From Amoebidium appalachense (taxonomy: Eukaryota > Ichthyosporea), in contig CAVNZM010000017.1 of the NCBI GenBank assembly GCA_963693365.1, positions 2,914,001 to 2,978,000 of the forward strand: a stretch of DNA of 64,000 bases, written 5' to 3'. Under the pieces are notes generated by a model, which worked only from the letters and a program-made list of their open reading frames with translations, ran no database searches and was not told the origin of the DNA. Both the position numbers and the translations under genes were made by a program. This document shows, in pieces, positions 48,877-64,000 of this stretch; positions within the stretch are counted from its first letter, which is position 1; each line of letters starts with the position of its first letter.

Positions 48877-49260
48877 CTTTGCGCTCTTTCTATATACTAT
48901 AACTAGGACTAATACTAGTGCTCTGGTTGGAGTGAGGGAGGAATGGTTTAGGATCCGCCCTTTCTGCCCTTTCTAGATATACGAGTTTCGTTTTTTGGCT
49001 AAGTGTTGTGAGCTCAGATCTCTGTGCATCAGTGTAGAGATCTATGTACCTTACCTAAACTCGTGGCTTCCTAACACTTAGAAAGAGCTGTGCTACCATG
49101 TGCCTGTTTCTTTGCTTAGTCAAGTGCCCAATGCTAAACCAAAACCCTTTTTCACATGTTCTCTTTTCTCTCGTGTCTCCTCTGCACAAAAACTTACTCG
49201 TCAGAAAACGGCTTTTGTAGTGACTCCTGCCAGCCTCTGATATTGGTAATGATCATGTTA

Positions 49261-49347
49261 TGACGTCATGGTGCCTTCCTAGCCAATCCCCAAACTGCGG
49301 CAATAACTATTGCAGCCAATCGAATGTGCACAAAAGAGCGGACCAAT
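49261..49347 (-). promoter_or_regulatory. CRE palindrome and three CCAAT boxes upstream of the Popeye-like gene
   Basis: TGACGTCA (49261-49268), the consensus cAMP-response element, and CCAAT pentamers at 49283, 49316 and 49343 cluster 385-470 bases upstream of the start codon. CCAAT boxes recur before other genes in this window. Function is inferred from motif identity only. Confidence 0.4.
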
Positions 49348-50159
49348 CGTCTTGTTCAAACTTCAAAGCCAGTGCGCTGGGTATGGGACGCCACGGTGAC
49401 TTGAAAACAGTGAAGCGTAGACAATTAAAAGTGCTTTTCACGTTATAGGACCTTTCTAACCATCACATTATTAAATAAAAATGTGTTGCTGCGATCTATA
49501 AAACGTTTTCGTCTTACTGAAACTCTGAATAGCAGTCCGTGTTCCTTTACGACAAACATGAGCATCGGCCACATTCCAGCAGTTCCATAAAAAAATTCCG
49601 ATCAAGCAAAATCAATTGTTGATTGGATACAAAATTTGTAAATAACCCAACCACAATCGCGTTTTTCGATCAGCGACCAATAGGAACACTTCGCGCCAAA
49701 AAGTTCGATGACTCGCGGTCGTTGTCTCGTTGAGTCTTCCACGTGTGACTCGGTCTTTCAGGAACATACACGTGTGAGGAGTCAGAACACCTATCCCAAA
49801 AGAGCATAAGTATAATATCGGATGGTTTGTTTCTCGCACCAAGCTACCAGCGGACAGCGTAGGTCACAGAGGTATATCCTGTGCTAGTTTTGGTTATACG
49901 GGTTATGCACTACATGTGTACATGTACATGTAAAAAAAGTGTTAGCGGATCAATATCGAAATGTTGTGGCTGTGGGACAAACAAAAGGACTGGAAAAAAA
50001 CCCGTGCCCAAGAGGAAATGGTGTTGATCATAGTAGGGAGAGGGGCGGGGGGAGGGGGGGGGGAGGGGGGGAAGAAGAGAGGGGGGGGGGGGGGGGGGGG
50101 GGGGGCAAGTGGATGGGGACCTTGGGCCGTGTGGCAAAACTTAAGTAACACGTGCACAT
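49348..50159. other. Intergenic, mostly unique
   Basis: AT-rich sequence with further ATTGG/CCAAT pentamers (49619, 49677) and a G-rich patch at 50040-50105. No exon is supported on either strand. Confidence 0.5.
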
Positions 50160-50704
<545 letters not shown>

Positions 50705-51600
50705 TTAAGTAACCCCTCGCATCCCCCCCTATCTTCCCCTCCCCTCCCCCCCCCCCCCTCCCCCGGGCCCCGCTCGCCCCCCCTGCCCACCCCTCATCGG
50801 GCCCTCCACCCCTCCCCCACATATATCCGTCCGTAACACATTGACAAGAAGTTGGCAAGTTGACACGCTATCGATATCAAGGACACATTGGCCATTAATC
50901 GACACCGTGTGTGCGTGTGTGTGTGTGTTAGTAAAGCCTGATTAAAGTACTTTGGTTCCTACGGAGGAAGTCAACTCGCACCTGATTGTACATACCTAGA
51001 TTCCGGGGATCAAGCTCTTATTTTTCCCCTCGAAATTCATGACGGTAGACGCGGGAGTGCTGCTGATGATGGGTAATATCTTTGAGCAAACGGAGTCTGA
51101 GAAGGTTGAAAGGATATCGGAGAAAGGCTTGGGGCTTTAAAGGGGAAAAGAGTTGGTTTTACAAGTATAGTAAATTCTTTTCAGCAACAGTGTAAATTTA
51201 CTGCCAGTTGCCCAGTCCGTGTGTGTGCCTCTGGGAGTCTGACACCTGTCTGATGGGTTTATAAAAGGCTTTAGCATTAATAATAAGAGGCGAGCTATCC
51301 CCACGGCAGATATTGTATTTGACTTTTAGTCATGCAGCTATTTACTGTACCTGAGCGGCACGCCCGAATACATGGGCCAGGTAACTGCTCTAGTGTTGGC
51401 AGATCAATGTGAGTGTTTGATTGTGGGACGAATACATATCTTATTGGTGGGGTGGTTGGGAAGGAGGGGAAGGCAACGTGTTAGCTAAGTAAAAAAAAAA
51501 AACCTAGGTCTAGGTATCAATCGTCTAAGTTCATCAAATTGCTTCCCTTGCATTCGTGATCTGCTCAATGCCTTCATGTTACACTTTTTTTTTTTTTTTT
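50705..51600. other. Intergenic with a dispersed-repeat copy
   Basis: C-rich sequence to 50820, then unique DNA. A diverged copy of the TGATTGTGGGAC repeat lies at about 51345-51430 (GAGCGGCACGCCC, GGCAGATCAATGTG, TGATTGTGGGACG). No exon is supported. Confidence 0.5.
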
Positions 51601-51621
51601 TAGCCATCAAAATGAAGTTCA

Positions 51622-52576
51622 CCTCATTGATCTACTCAGATGCTACAAAACCACCACCAACTCATGATCATCACCACCACCACATATTACAAGCACACAT
51701 GCGGCATATTTGGCTGGTGAATTATGGGCACTTTGTTTTTCCTCCTCTTTCGCGTTTTTTTTTTTTTTTTTTTTTTTTTTACTCATCATAGTGAAGTTCA
51801 CCTCATTTATTTAGAGGCTTTCTAGTAAGCGACGACCACACCAGAACTACCAAGTTGGCTGAAAGATTATGTCGGATGTTTTGAAGGGCCCAACCACATC
51901 GGTTGAGTCAACCTGCTCCGAGTAGAATTATTCTGCAAAAAGCAGAATTATTTTGCAAAAAGCAGAAATATTCTGCAACAAGCAGAATCATTCTGCTAAA
52001 AGCAGAATTATTCAGCAAAAGCAGAATTATTCTGCGGCCCGGAAAGCAGAGTCATGCTGCTAAAAGCAGAACTATTCTGCAAACAGCGTAATCAGTCTGC
52101 TTAAAGCAGAATATTCTGCTATAAGTAGAATTATTCTGCTGTCGAACGCAGAATAATTCTGCTTTTGCCTGCTTTTGCGGAATAATTCCGCTAAATTCAA
52201 AGCAAATTAATTCTGATAAAAGAAGAGTACTTACGCTCTTTGCTTTTTGCGGAATCATCCTGCTTTTTGCAGAATAATTCTGCTCGGAGCAAGTTGACTC
52301 AACCGATGTGGTTGGGCCCTTCAAAACATCCGACACAATCTTTCAGTCAACTTGGTAGTTTGCGTGTGGTCGTCGCTTACTAGAAAGCCTCTAAATAAAT
52401 GAGGTGAACTTCACTATGATGAGTAAAAAAAAAAAAAAAAAAAAAAAAACGCGAAAGAGGAGGAAAAACAAAGTGCCTATAATTCACCAGCCAAATATGC
52501 CGCATGTGTGCTTGTAATATGTGGTGGTGGTGATGATCATGAGTTGGTGGTGGTTTTGTAGCATCTGAGTAGATCA
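51622..52576. mobile_element. Foldback element with ~324-bp inverted arms and a palindrome array core
   Basis: The left arm (51622-51945) and right arm (52253-52576) are near-identical inverted copies. Each contains, from outside in, GATCTACTCAGATGCTAC, CATCACCACCACCACATATT, a T or A run, GAAGTTCACCTCATTTATTT, GTCGGATGTTTTGAAGGGCC and CCACATCGGTTGAGTCAAC. The 307-bp core is an array of GCAGAAT and ATTCTGC palindromes. No target-site duplication is clear, and no protein is encoded. An extra copy of TGAAGTTCACCTCATT lies just outside the left end (from 51613). The close match of the arms suggests recent formation or gene conversion. Confidence 0.9.
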
Positions 52577-53965
52577 CCGAGGGCTTGGGGAGGGGAAAGG
52601 GGGAAGGGGGGGGTTGGGGGGGGGGGGGGGGGGGGTTAAGACCTAGACTAGACAACATAACCCAGGGAACGGAGTAAACGTTGGTGTGCAGCAGCTGACT
52701 CTGTGAGATAAACGTCTGTGAATCACAAGCTGCAGGGGCGGGGGGAGGTGGGAGGAGGGGGGGCATGAAGTTCAAAAGAGGTCAAAGACGTTGCTGTCAA
52801 CTGAACGGTGAAAGGGTTCAAGGATGGGAGTAAGCGCAAGGGGTTAAGGGGCCTGCCAGAAGGAAGAATTAAGGGAAATGTCACACTTGGTACTATATCT
52901 TTCAACCTCCCCCCCCCCCCCCCCCCCCCCCTTCCCCCCCCCCAGAGTGTTGACTATATCGTTGGGTTATCAGGAATCTGCCAATCGAAGGGCCAGCTAA
53001 GAAGAGAGAATGCGGGATGTGCTTGCGGCGGTTATTGTGGTTGGTGGTTGTGGGATATCAAGTGGAGGTGGAGGAAGGGGGCAGGGGGAAGGGGGGTGAG
53101 GGGGGGGCAGGCCCTGAAGGGTTGGGGGGGAAGGTGGGAGGGGGGAAAGACGTGGGGAAGGGGTGGGGGTAGGGGGAGGGGAGGGGGGGGGGGGGGGGGG
53201 GGGGGGGGGAGGGGGGAAGAGTGGGGCATTTGATATGAAACGTGGTGCGTGAGATTCAGAGCATTTAAGATTGACATGTACTTACAGGAGGCTTTATCTA
53301 CCCTCCTCCCCCGCCATCACCACCACAACCATCTCCCTACTGCCCCGGGCCTGCACACCAACACGTTAAACCATCAAGTGGCATTAAACAATGTACTAGG
53401 TGTTGCCCGTTGGTAGGTACAGTTATGAGCGAACTTCAGCGAAAAAATTGAATGCGACCATGAGGTGGTGTGCACCAGCAATTGCGCAGATTTTAGGCGC
53501 AGTTTTGTCTAGGCAACCACTGCACGGGAGGGGGATTACCATGCACCTATAGCTTAGCCTAAGCGGGTCACCCAGACACAGCTATCAGGCAGATATAAAC
53601 TTTAACCAAACGAAAGAACATACATTTAGATGCGTGATTGTGGAACATGTTTTACTACTTGTGAAGACGACGAACAGCAACGAGACAGCAACAAGAACGC
53701 TGCGGCATAGGAGGGGCCGGATTACGGGGGGAAGCGGAGGCGGGGGGGGGGGGGGGGGGGGGTTTGAACGTGAGGACACGAGTTGACCAGTGTTCTCATC
53801 ATCCCTAAGGATCCAGGATCAGAGAATTGGACAACAGATGCCGCACGTCTTCAGGGAGCAAGCGAACAATCAGCAAACTTTTTGCTGTGGCAGAAATCTC
53901 ACTAGCGTATTTGTGGAAGGAGCGTGTAAACGGGAGGAAGAGGAGAGGGGGGTGGGTTTGGAGGG

Positions 53966-54002
<37 letters not shown>

Positions 54003-54300
54003 CGTCACAGAAAGTTTCTACAACCAAAATCTCACTGGAAGCTTTCCATGATCATTTGTAGACAACAAGTGTAAGCCAGCGGGCAGCTTGATTTTCGCAC
54101 TAGTCTAACAACTGGGTGTTCTTCCTAAAGGGTTTAGTAAGATTGCAAGTAGGATAACTGAAGTAGGAAAAAAACAAAAGACATAACTCCGGGGGGGGAA
54201 ACAGAAACAAAACCTCGAATTGTGGTGGCGTTGACGCAAACAAACAAAAAAATATTTGAGTTGTAGAAGGTTGCAAAGAGAACACACGGGGGATGGGGGG
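52577..54300. repeat. Intergenic: G and C runs and a long dispersed-repeat copy
   Basis: G run at 52616-52635, C runs at 52909-52930, G-rich 53090-53216, G runs at 53741-53762 and 53968-54000. Unique blocks from about 53380 to 54160 (GCGAAAAAATTGAATGCGACC, GCGGGTCACCCAGACAC, GTGATTGTGGAAC, then CGCACTAGTCTAACAACTGG) occur in the same order at 58950-59890. Confidence 0.6.
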
Positions 54301-54850
<550 letters not shown>

Positions 54851-55139
54851 GGCCTCTTGCAGGTGAATTTTTCGATTCTCCATCCCTTCCACGCCAACCC
54901 CCTTAGTTAAATGAAAAAATGTTGTGGCTTCCATGCAGATAAGATGGCACAATGTATGTTTTTGTTTGGAGCCGACTACTTTCATCAGATACCTAAGACA
55001 AATCATGGAAAAGTAGCCTTCCGATCGTTGAAGAATGGGTGTCTAAGATACTTAATATTGTGTTTGTCGTTACAGTGCTGTAGGGTGCGAGGAGGTCCTG
55101 GAAAGGGGTGGGAGAAGAAGAGGGGGATGGGGGGGAGGG

Positions 55140-55970
<831 letters not shown>

Positions 55971-55972
<2 letters not shown>

Positions 55973-56243
55973 AATGTGAAGAGACGCGGAAGAGAGTGGA
56001 AATACCACCCAAACTCCTTGAACAGTGTGTTTGTTTGTGTGTTGCATTGGGTGGTGAGGAGGATGCTCATTTTGAAAGCTGCCCCACTTGAGCGATGGCA
56101 TAACATTGTGCTAGGGCCGAGCAAGCGAATGGGCAGTAATTTTTGGTGATAACGGTGGTTAGTTCCATGGAGACTGTCTTCTCTCTCTTTAAAGTTCCTC
56201 GCTTTTTTTTTTTTTTTTTTTTTTTTTTTTGTGTGGGGGGGAG

Positions 56244-56280
<37 letters not shown>

Positions 56281-57600
56281 GGGGGGAAGGGGGGGGGGGG
56301 GGGGGGGGGGAGGGGGGGGGAAGGGGAGGGGTGGAACCCCAAAGCAAAATACACAGCCCTCTCTCTGTTCCTGCCCCCTTCCCATCCTCCTTGCCTCTCC
56401 CGGATCCCCCCCCCCCCCCCCCCCCCACCCTCCCCCGGGCCCCTCTTCCCCCCCCCCCCCTCCCCCCCCCCCCCCCTCTTAAAAAAAAAAAAAAAAGATG
56501 AAGAAGAAGAAGAAGAAAGAAAGAAAGCAAGGAATAAGGAAGAAAGGAAGGAAGAAATGATGGAGAAACTAAGAAAAGAAAAAATGTACATGCGTGGCAC
56601 ACACACACACAAACACAAATACAAAAAACAAATGCACTAGGGCCTTGTCAATTTCCATGTTGCATATGCTTTTTGCCCTCTGAGGTTGCCTGCCGGCCCT
56701 CCATCGCCTGCTCATACACCTTGAGCAGAATTATGTTCTTAAAGGCAAAATAATTCTGCAAAGAGCAGCGTAGTCTCAAAAAATCATTCTGCTGGCAACA
56801 GAATAAGCTTTACACGAAGCAGAGTCATTCTGTTGAAGTTCTTGCAGAACAGCTCAGCAAAAACATTTGATATTCTTTGATATCCCGTAAAGCAGAACCA
56901 TTTTGCAAAACGCAGAACTTGCTCCAAGCATAAATTTTGCTTTTGTGTTGAACAGACTTACTCTGCCCGTGTGGTGGGGGCCTGTTTGTTAACTGGCATC
57001 AGTAAACTCTGTAGAAACCTAACATCTTTCTATTTTGGAGTGTACATATCGCTCTTTTGCATCAACAAGAGGCGAGCAATGTGCCCAATGACGCAGAGCA
57101 GAAGATGGGAAAAATGACCTTCGGACACATAAGCATTCACTGAGCGGCTCGCCCAGATACATAGGCCATATAACCGTCCTTGTGTTGGCAGGTCAACATG
57201 AATGTGGGATTGTGGGACAGCTTCGTATTCTATTCTGTTGGAATCGGCAAGAGCACCGAAAGGAATCCGTGTCCAAACGGCAGTCAGTTGTGGTAGTGGT
57301 GGTGGTGGCGGTGCTGGGCAAAAGTAGTGGGCGGGGAAGAGTGCGCATGCTTAGCTAAGTAAAAGAGCTAATGGAATACCGAGTCCGAGCTGAGGATTAA
57401 AGGTTTCGGGGTGTAACTTTTGTCGCAAAACAAAACGAGCAAACAAACAAAGCGGAACCTGAGACTCTCGGAGTCGCAAGGATGGAAAAAATGGGTAGGG
57501 GTTGGAGACAAGTTCAATATCTGATATTGGTTGCCAGTTCTCATGCTAGTGGGTCTGGCCGGATTTGACCGGGCCTGTTCTGTTTTTGTTCGTGTGCATG
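55971..57600. repeat. Intergenic: T/G runs, palindrome-array remnant and dispersed repeats
   Basis: A block at 56038-56130 (TTGCATTGGGTGGTGAGG ... ACATTGTGCTAGG) recurs at 59470-59545. T run 56204-56230, G runs 56247-56310, C runs 56406-56426. A degenerate GCAGAAT/ATTCTGC array lies at about 56721-56975 and a dispersed-repeat copy at about 57138-57222. No exon is supported. Confidence 0.6.
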
Positions 57601-61209
<3,609 letters not shown>

Positions 61210-61504
61210 GTGCATCTGCTGCATGCCATCTCTGCTGCACGATATCTGCAAGACCCCCTGGTGGAACTGGCCGGTACGTATTCCATGTCATTTTGATTGT
61301 TGTTGTGTTTTCCAACACAGCTACATGTAACGCCTGCAGGAAGAAAGAGGAGGAGGAGGAGGGGAGAGGGGGGGGGGAGGGGGGGGGGGAGGGGGGGGGG
61401 GGAGAGAGAGAGAGAGAGAGGAAGGAAGGGGGGAGGGGGGAGAGAGAGAGAGAGAGCAAGAGAGAGAGAGAGGGAGAAAGAGAGAGAGAGAGAGAGAGAG
61501 GGGG

Positions 61505-61558
<54 letters not shown>

Positions 61559-62602
61559 GGGGGGAGGGGGGGCAGGGGAGGAAGGGAGGGGGGTGGGGGG
61601 AGAGGGGGAGAGGGGGGGGGGGGGGGGGGGAGGGTTACTATTTGGACTGTTACCGACTGACGTGTTCTTTGGCTGCAGCCATGTGCAACTTCGAGGACGA
61701 GATCACCGCCATCAACCTGGTGTGCAACCTCCACACTACGTCCTATTGGCAGTAAGGCTATTGCAGATTGTGGCTCAGCATATTACCAGCGATTTTTGGA
61801 TATTGTTTTCTGTTCAGTTGGGGGGTGGTGTGGGTGGTGGGGAGCGTCAGTGAATCCCCGGAGCGGGGGGGGGGGGGGGGGGGGGGGGGTTGTTGACAGG
61901 GTTGAGCAGCTATGAGGCGAGCAGTGTAAACGACCCGGGGAAGGGGGGGGGGGGGGGGGGGAGGGGGAGGGGGGGGTGGGGGGAGTCCCAGACTCTAACC
62001 TGGTTTCCCTACAGCATCCACTGCAACACACCATCAGCAAGGAGGAACGGAGAAATGTCCTCGACCGGCAGTTTGTGGATGTCGTCAACATGGTGTGTAG
62101 ACCCCACGTGATCGTGTGTATGTGTTGTGCTCTTGGGCATGTGGGTTGCCCTGACTGGCTTTATACTCTAATAAATGGGGTTTCTTTTAGTATTCCGAGC
62201 CAGGTCAGATTCACAAGAGATTTAAGCACTGTGATTGGTGAGGTGCGCATCAATTGGCATTTTGGCGTGACTCGAAAGGACCCATAAATCGGTCCAAAAA
62301 AACAAAGAGTCTGTGGTGTGTTGTGTGGTCGGCATTTCGTCTTGTTGCCATGGGTCCTACTGTTTGTGCTTCGGATGGAATGCCACATACACTGACACGA
62401 CCCATACATTCAAACGTTGATGTGCACGTTGCAATGACCATTCATTCCCCTGTGCAGGTTGGTGTGCGGATCAATGAGATTGCGCCGTACAAGCACCGGC
62501 AGTGCCTGCTGCAGTTTGTGGCCGGGTTTGGTCCCCGCAAGGCATTGGAGATGTTTGAGAAGCTATCCGACGGGGTGGAGGACGATGAAAACGATGAGAA
62601 GA
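61210..62602 (+). CDS. SUPT6H-like: Transcription elongation factor SPT6, internal fragment of four exons
   Basis: Exons 61210-61273, 61679-61719, 62015-62092 and 62458-62602 agree in phase, giving about 109 residues. The sequence runs AISAARYLQDPLVELA, MCNFEDEITAINL, HPLQHTISKEERR, FVDVVNMVGVRINEI, CLLQFVAGFGPRKALEMFEK. This matches the end of the YqgF-like region and the helix-hairpin-helix (VGV...GLGPRK type) of the Tex/SPT6 core. SPT6 is a nuclear histone chaperone that travels with RNA polymerase II. Exons for the rest of this roughly 1,700-residue protein are not seen on either side. The last exon ends at a weak donor (GTCCGT) or reads through to TAA at 62656-62658. A promoter for another gene follows within 600 bases. 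It may be a displaced gene fragment. Confidence 0.85.
61361..61635. repeat. (GA)n and G-rich tract in an SPT6 intron
   Basis: Interrupted (GA)n at about 61403-61553 with flanking G runs (to about 61630) fills most of the intron between the first two SPT6 exons. Confidence 0.9.
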
Positions 62603-62658
62603 GTCCGTGCCCCTCTCTTACCTACCCTCTGTTTTCTTGTGTTGTCTCGTGCACCTAA

Positions 62659-63376
62659 AATCTCCCAAGACACATCATGGTTGCGTTGTATCCAAATGTC
62701 GGGAGGACTTCATATGGTAAATCTTCATGATAGCGTTTTGATCCAACCATGATGCTATTTTTTATCCGCGGGGTATGCGCAACTCGCAGCGCAAGCTCTG
62801 TTGAATCACATTCCTTTTGTAAACACAACCAATCACAACGCTGTACGTCAGATGCCATGATCATCACATCGCCGTCGTCATCCCAAATGTGACATTGAAC
62901 CAATAAGAAATGCAAACCGGTAAACAGGGATCTATGCGCATGGTTGACTCTAGCGTAGCAAATATCGCACCTTTAAAAGGCTGGAAAAAAATCTAACTCA
63001 CGCAATATACTATTAAACTAAAGAGATATAGCTGCTAGCTGTGTATATCAAAATCCTTAGGTTAGGTAATGCATATTTCGACCGGCCGTCGCACACGCTG
63101 CGCATGTACTGGTCAATTTGTCAAATCCTGCCAAGTTTGACAGCCAATCGCATATCTGCACCAATCACTGTGCGTCTCTCCAACGACGCGAGTATATAAT
63201 CCCCTCGCTCATTCATCAAACTACACAATCTCGCGCAAATACTTCGATTCAAACACACACACAAGAGCAGGAGCGAGTGAAACACGCTTCACATTGACTT
63301 GTGCACACCAGACCAATACGTTTTTTTTATTTTTACATTTATATCAAATTATAGTTTTTTTTTTTGGGTAATCACC
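62659..63376 (+). promoter_or_regulatory. Promoter and 5' UTR of the trypsin-like protease gene
   Basis: CCAAT boxes at 63144 and 63161 precede TATATAAT at 63193-63200. Transcription would start near 63225, leaving about 150 bases of 5' UTR. The rest of the stretch is unique sequence with further CCAAT pentamers and no supported exon. Confidence 0.6.
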
Positions 63377-64000
63377 ATGATGGTGCTGCCTCTCTCCGCC
63401 GTGCTTCTAGCCGCCTGTGCCGCCAGCGCGCAGGCTCGCCTCCACCACACCGAGCACAACTACGCCACACGTAGTCACGTGCAGCACCACCGCCCTTTAC
63501 ACAACGTGCACAGCAGAAACCACAATACACACCAAAACATACCACAACATAACACAGAAAGCACACCCAAGGACAATAATGCAGCAGGGAACGAAGATAT
63601 TCTCAGGGCACGGGTTTTCAACAGCGAGAAAGTGGAAAAGGGCCTCCCTTGGATGGCTCACCTCACTACCCCAGACACTGACCCTAACGGGTATTTTTGT
63701 GGCGGGACCCTTATTGCCCCGGAGTGGATTCTTACCGCTGCACACTGCGACATCAAGCCTGGTTTCATGGTCTACATTGGTGGTTGGGAAACTTGCGAAC
63801 AAAGACTCGGATGAGTTTGTTCGTAGAGGGGTTAAACGTGGCATCATGCACCCCAAATATAATCCCAAAACCACCGAAAACGACATTCAGCTCGTGCAAC
63901 TGAATAAACCTGTCGAAGGTGTACCATATGTACGCCTGCACTCTGGTTTCGCCCCGGGTCCCGAACAAAACCTACGGGCGGTGCATGCGGAGAAATACCG
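63377..64000 (+). CDS. Secreted trypsin-like serine protease (S1 family), 3' end outside window, one frameshift
   Basis: The start at ATGATGG (63377) follows CACC and gives a clear signal peptide (MMVLPLSAVLLAACAASAQA). A His/Asn-rich pro-region (about residues 21-70) leads to the activation site at about Arg79-Val80 (RARVFNSEKV). The catalytic His123 lies in WILTAAHC. The frame then stops at TGA after IGGWETCEQRLG. Dropping one A from the AAA at 63789-63791 restores the family pattern (ANKDSDEFVRRGV, then IMHPKYN). The catalytic Asp is in ENDIQLVQL (codon 63882-63884). The Ser motif would lie beyond 64000. No intron is needed. Expected role is extracellular proteolysis after zymogen activation. 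Whether the extra base is an assembly error or a real lesion is not decidable here. Confidence 0.85.

Overview
This is a nuclear eukaryotic window with GT-AG introns, AATAAA polyadenylation signals and TATA/CCAAT promoters. It is saturated with microsatellites and homopolymers: (CA)n, (GT)n, (GA)n and (AT)n arrays, and G or C runs of 20-47 bases. Almost all long open frames here are translations of these repeats. The real genes are recovered by joining short exons whose phases agree. The gene set (ARPC4, ZRSR2-type splicing factor, NOP2/NSUN1, SPT6, a Popeye-like membrane protein, a secreted S1 protease) fits a unicellular relative of animals, for example an ichthyosporean. That placement is inference only.

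Layout: 616-3616 (+) is the 3' part of a U2AF35-related (ZRSR2-like) gene. 4919-6004 (-) is a four-exon gene for a small, very acidic protein I do not recognise. 6005-12146 is intergenic. 12147-24872 (-) is a 16-exon NOP2/NSUN1 rRNA m5C methyltransferase gene. 24873-28628 is intergenic and carries a repeated module. 28629-33638 (+) is ARPC4, nearly complete. 35400-42337 (+) is a complete ten-exon PLP-dependent cysteine-synthase-family gene. 42338-47712 is repeat-rich. 47713-48876 (-) is a single-exon Popeye-like gene. 48877-61209 is a long repeat region with dispersed elements. 61210-62602 (+) holds four exons of SPT6, and 63377-64000 (+) the start of a trypsin-like protease with one frameshift. 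No operon-like logic links the genes: they are ordinary housekeeping genes (splicing, ribosome biogenesis, actin, sulfur metabolism, transcription elongation) plus one membrane and one secreted protein.

The most unusual content is between the exons. (1) Exon edges are duplicated as short intronic 'echoes' next to microsatellites in ARPC4, NOP2 and the ZRSR2-like gene. The exon part usually keeps frame and length. (2) A 955-bp foldback element has about 324-bp inverted arms around an array of GCAGAAT/ATTCTGC palindromes; two more members of the family are present. (3) A 232-bp MITE with TTAA target-site duplications sits in a NOP2 intron. (4) Some introns begin with G/GT-rich and end with C/CA-rich repeats, so their ends could pair. 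Several genes carry one-base reading-frame breaks, mostly at homopolymers, so assembly errors must be excluded before calling any of them pseudogenes.
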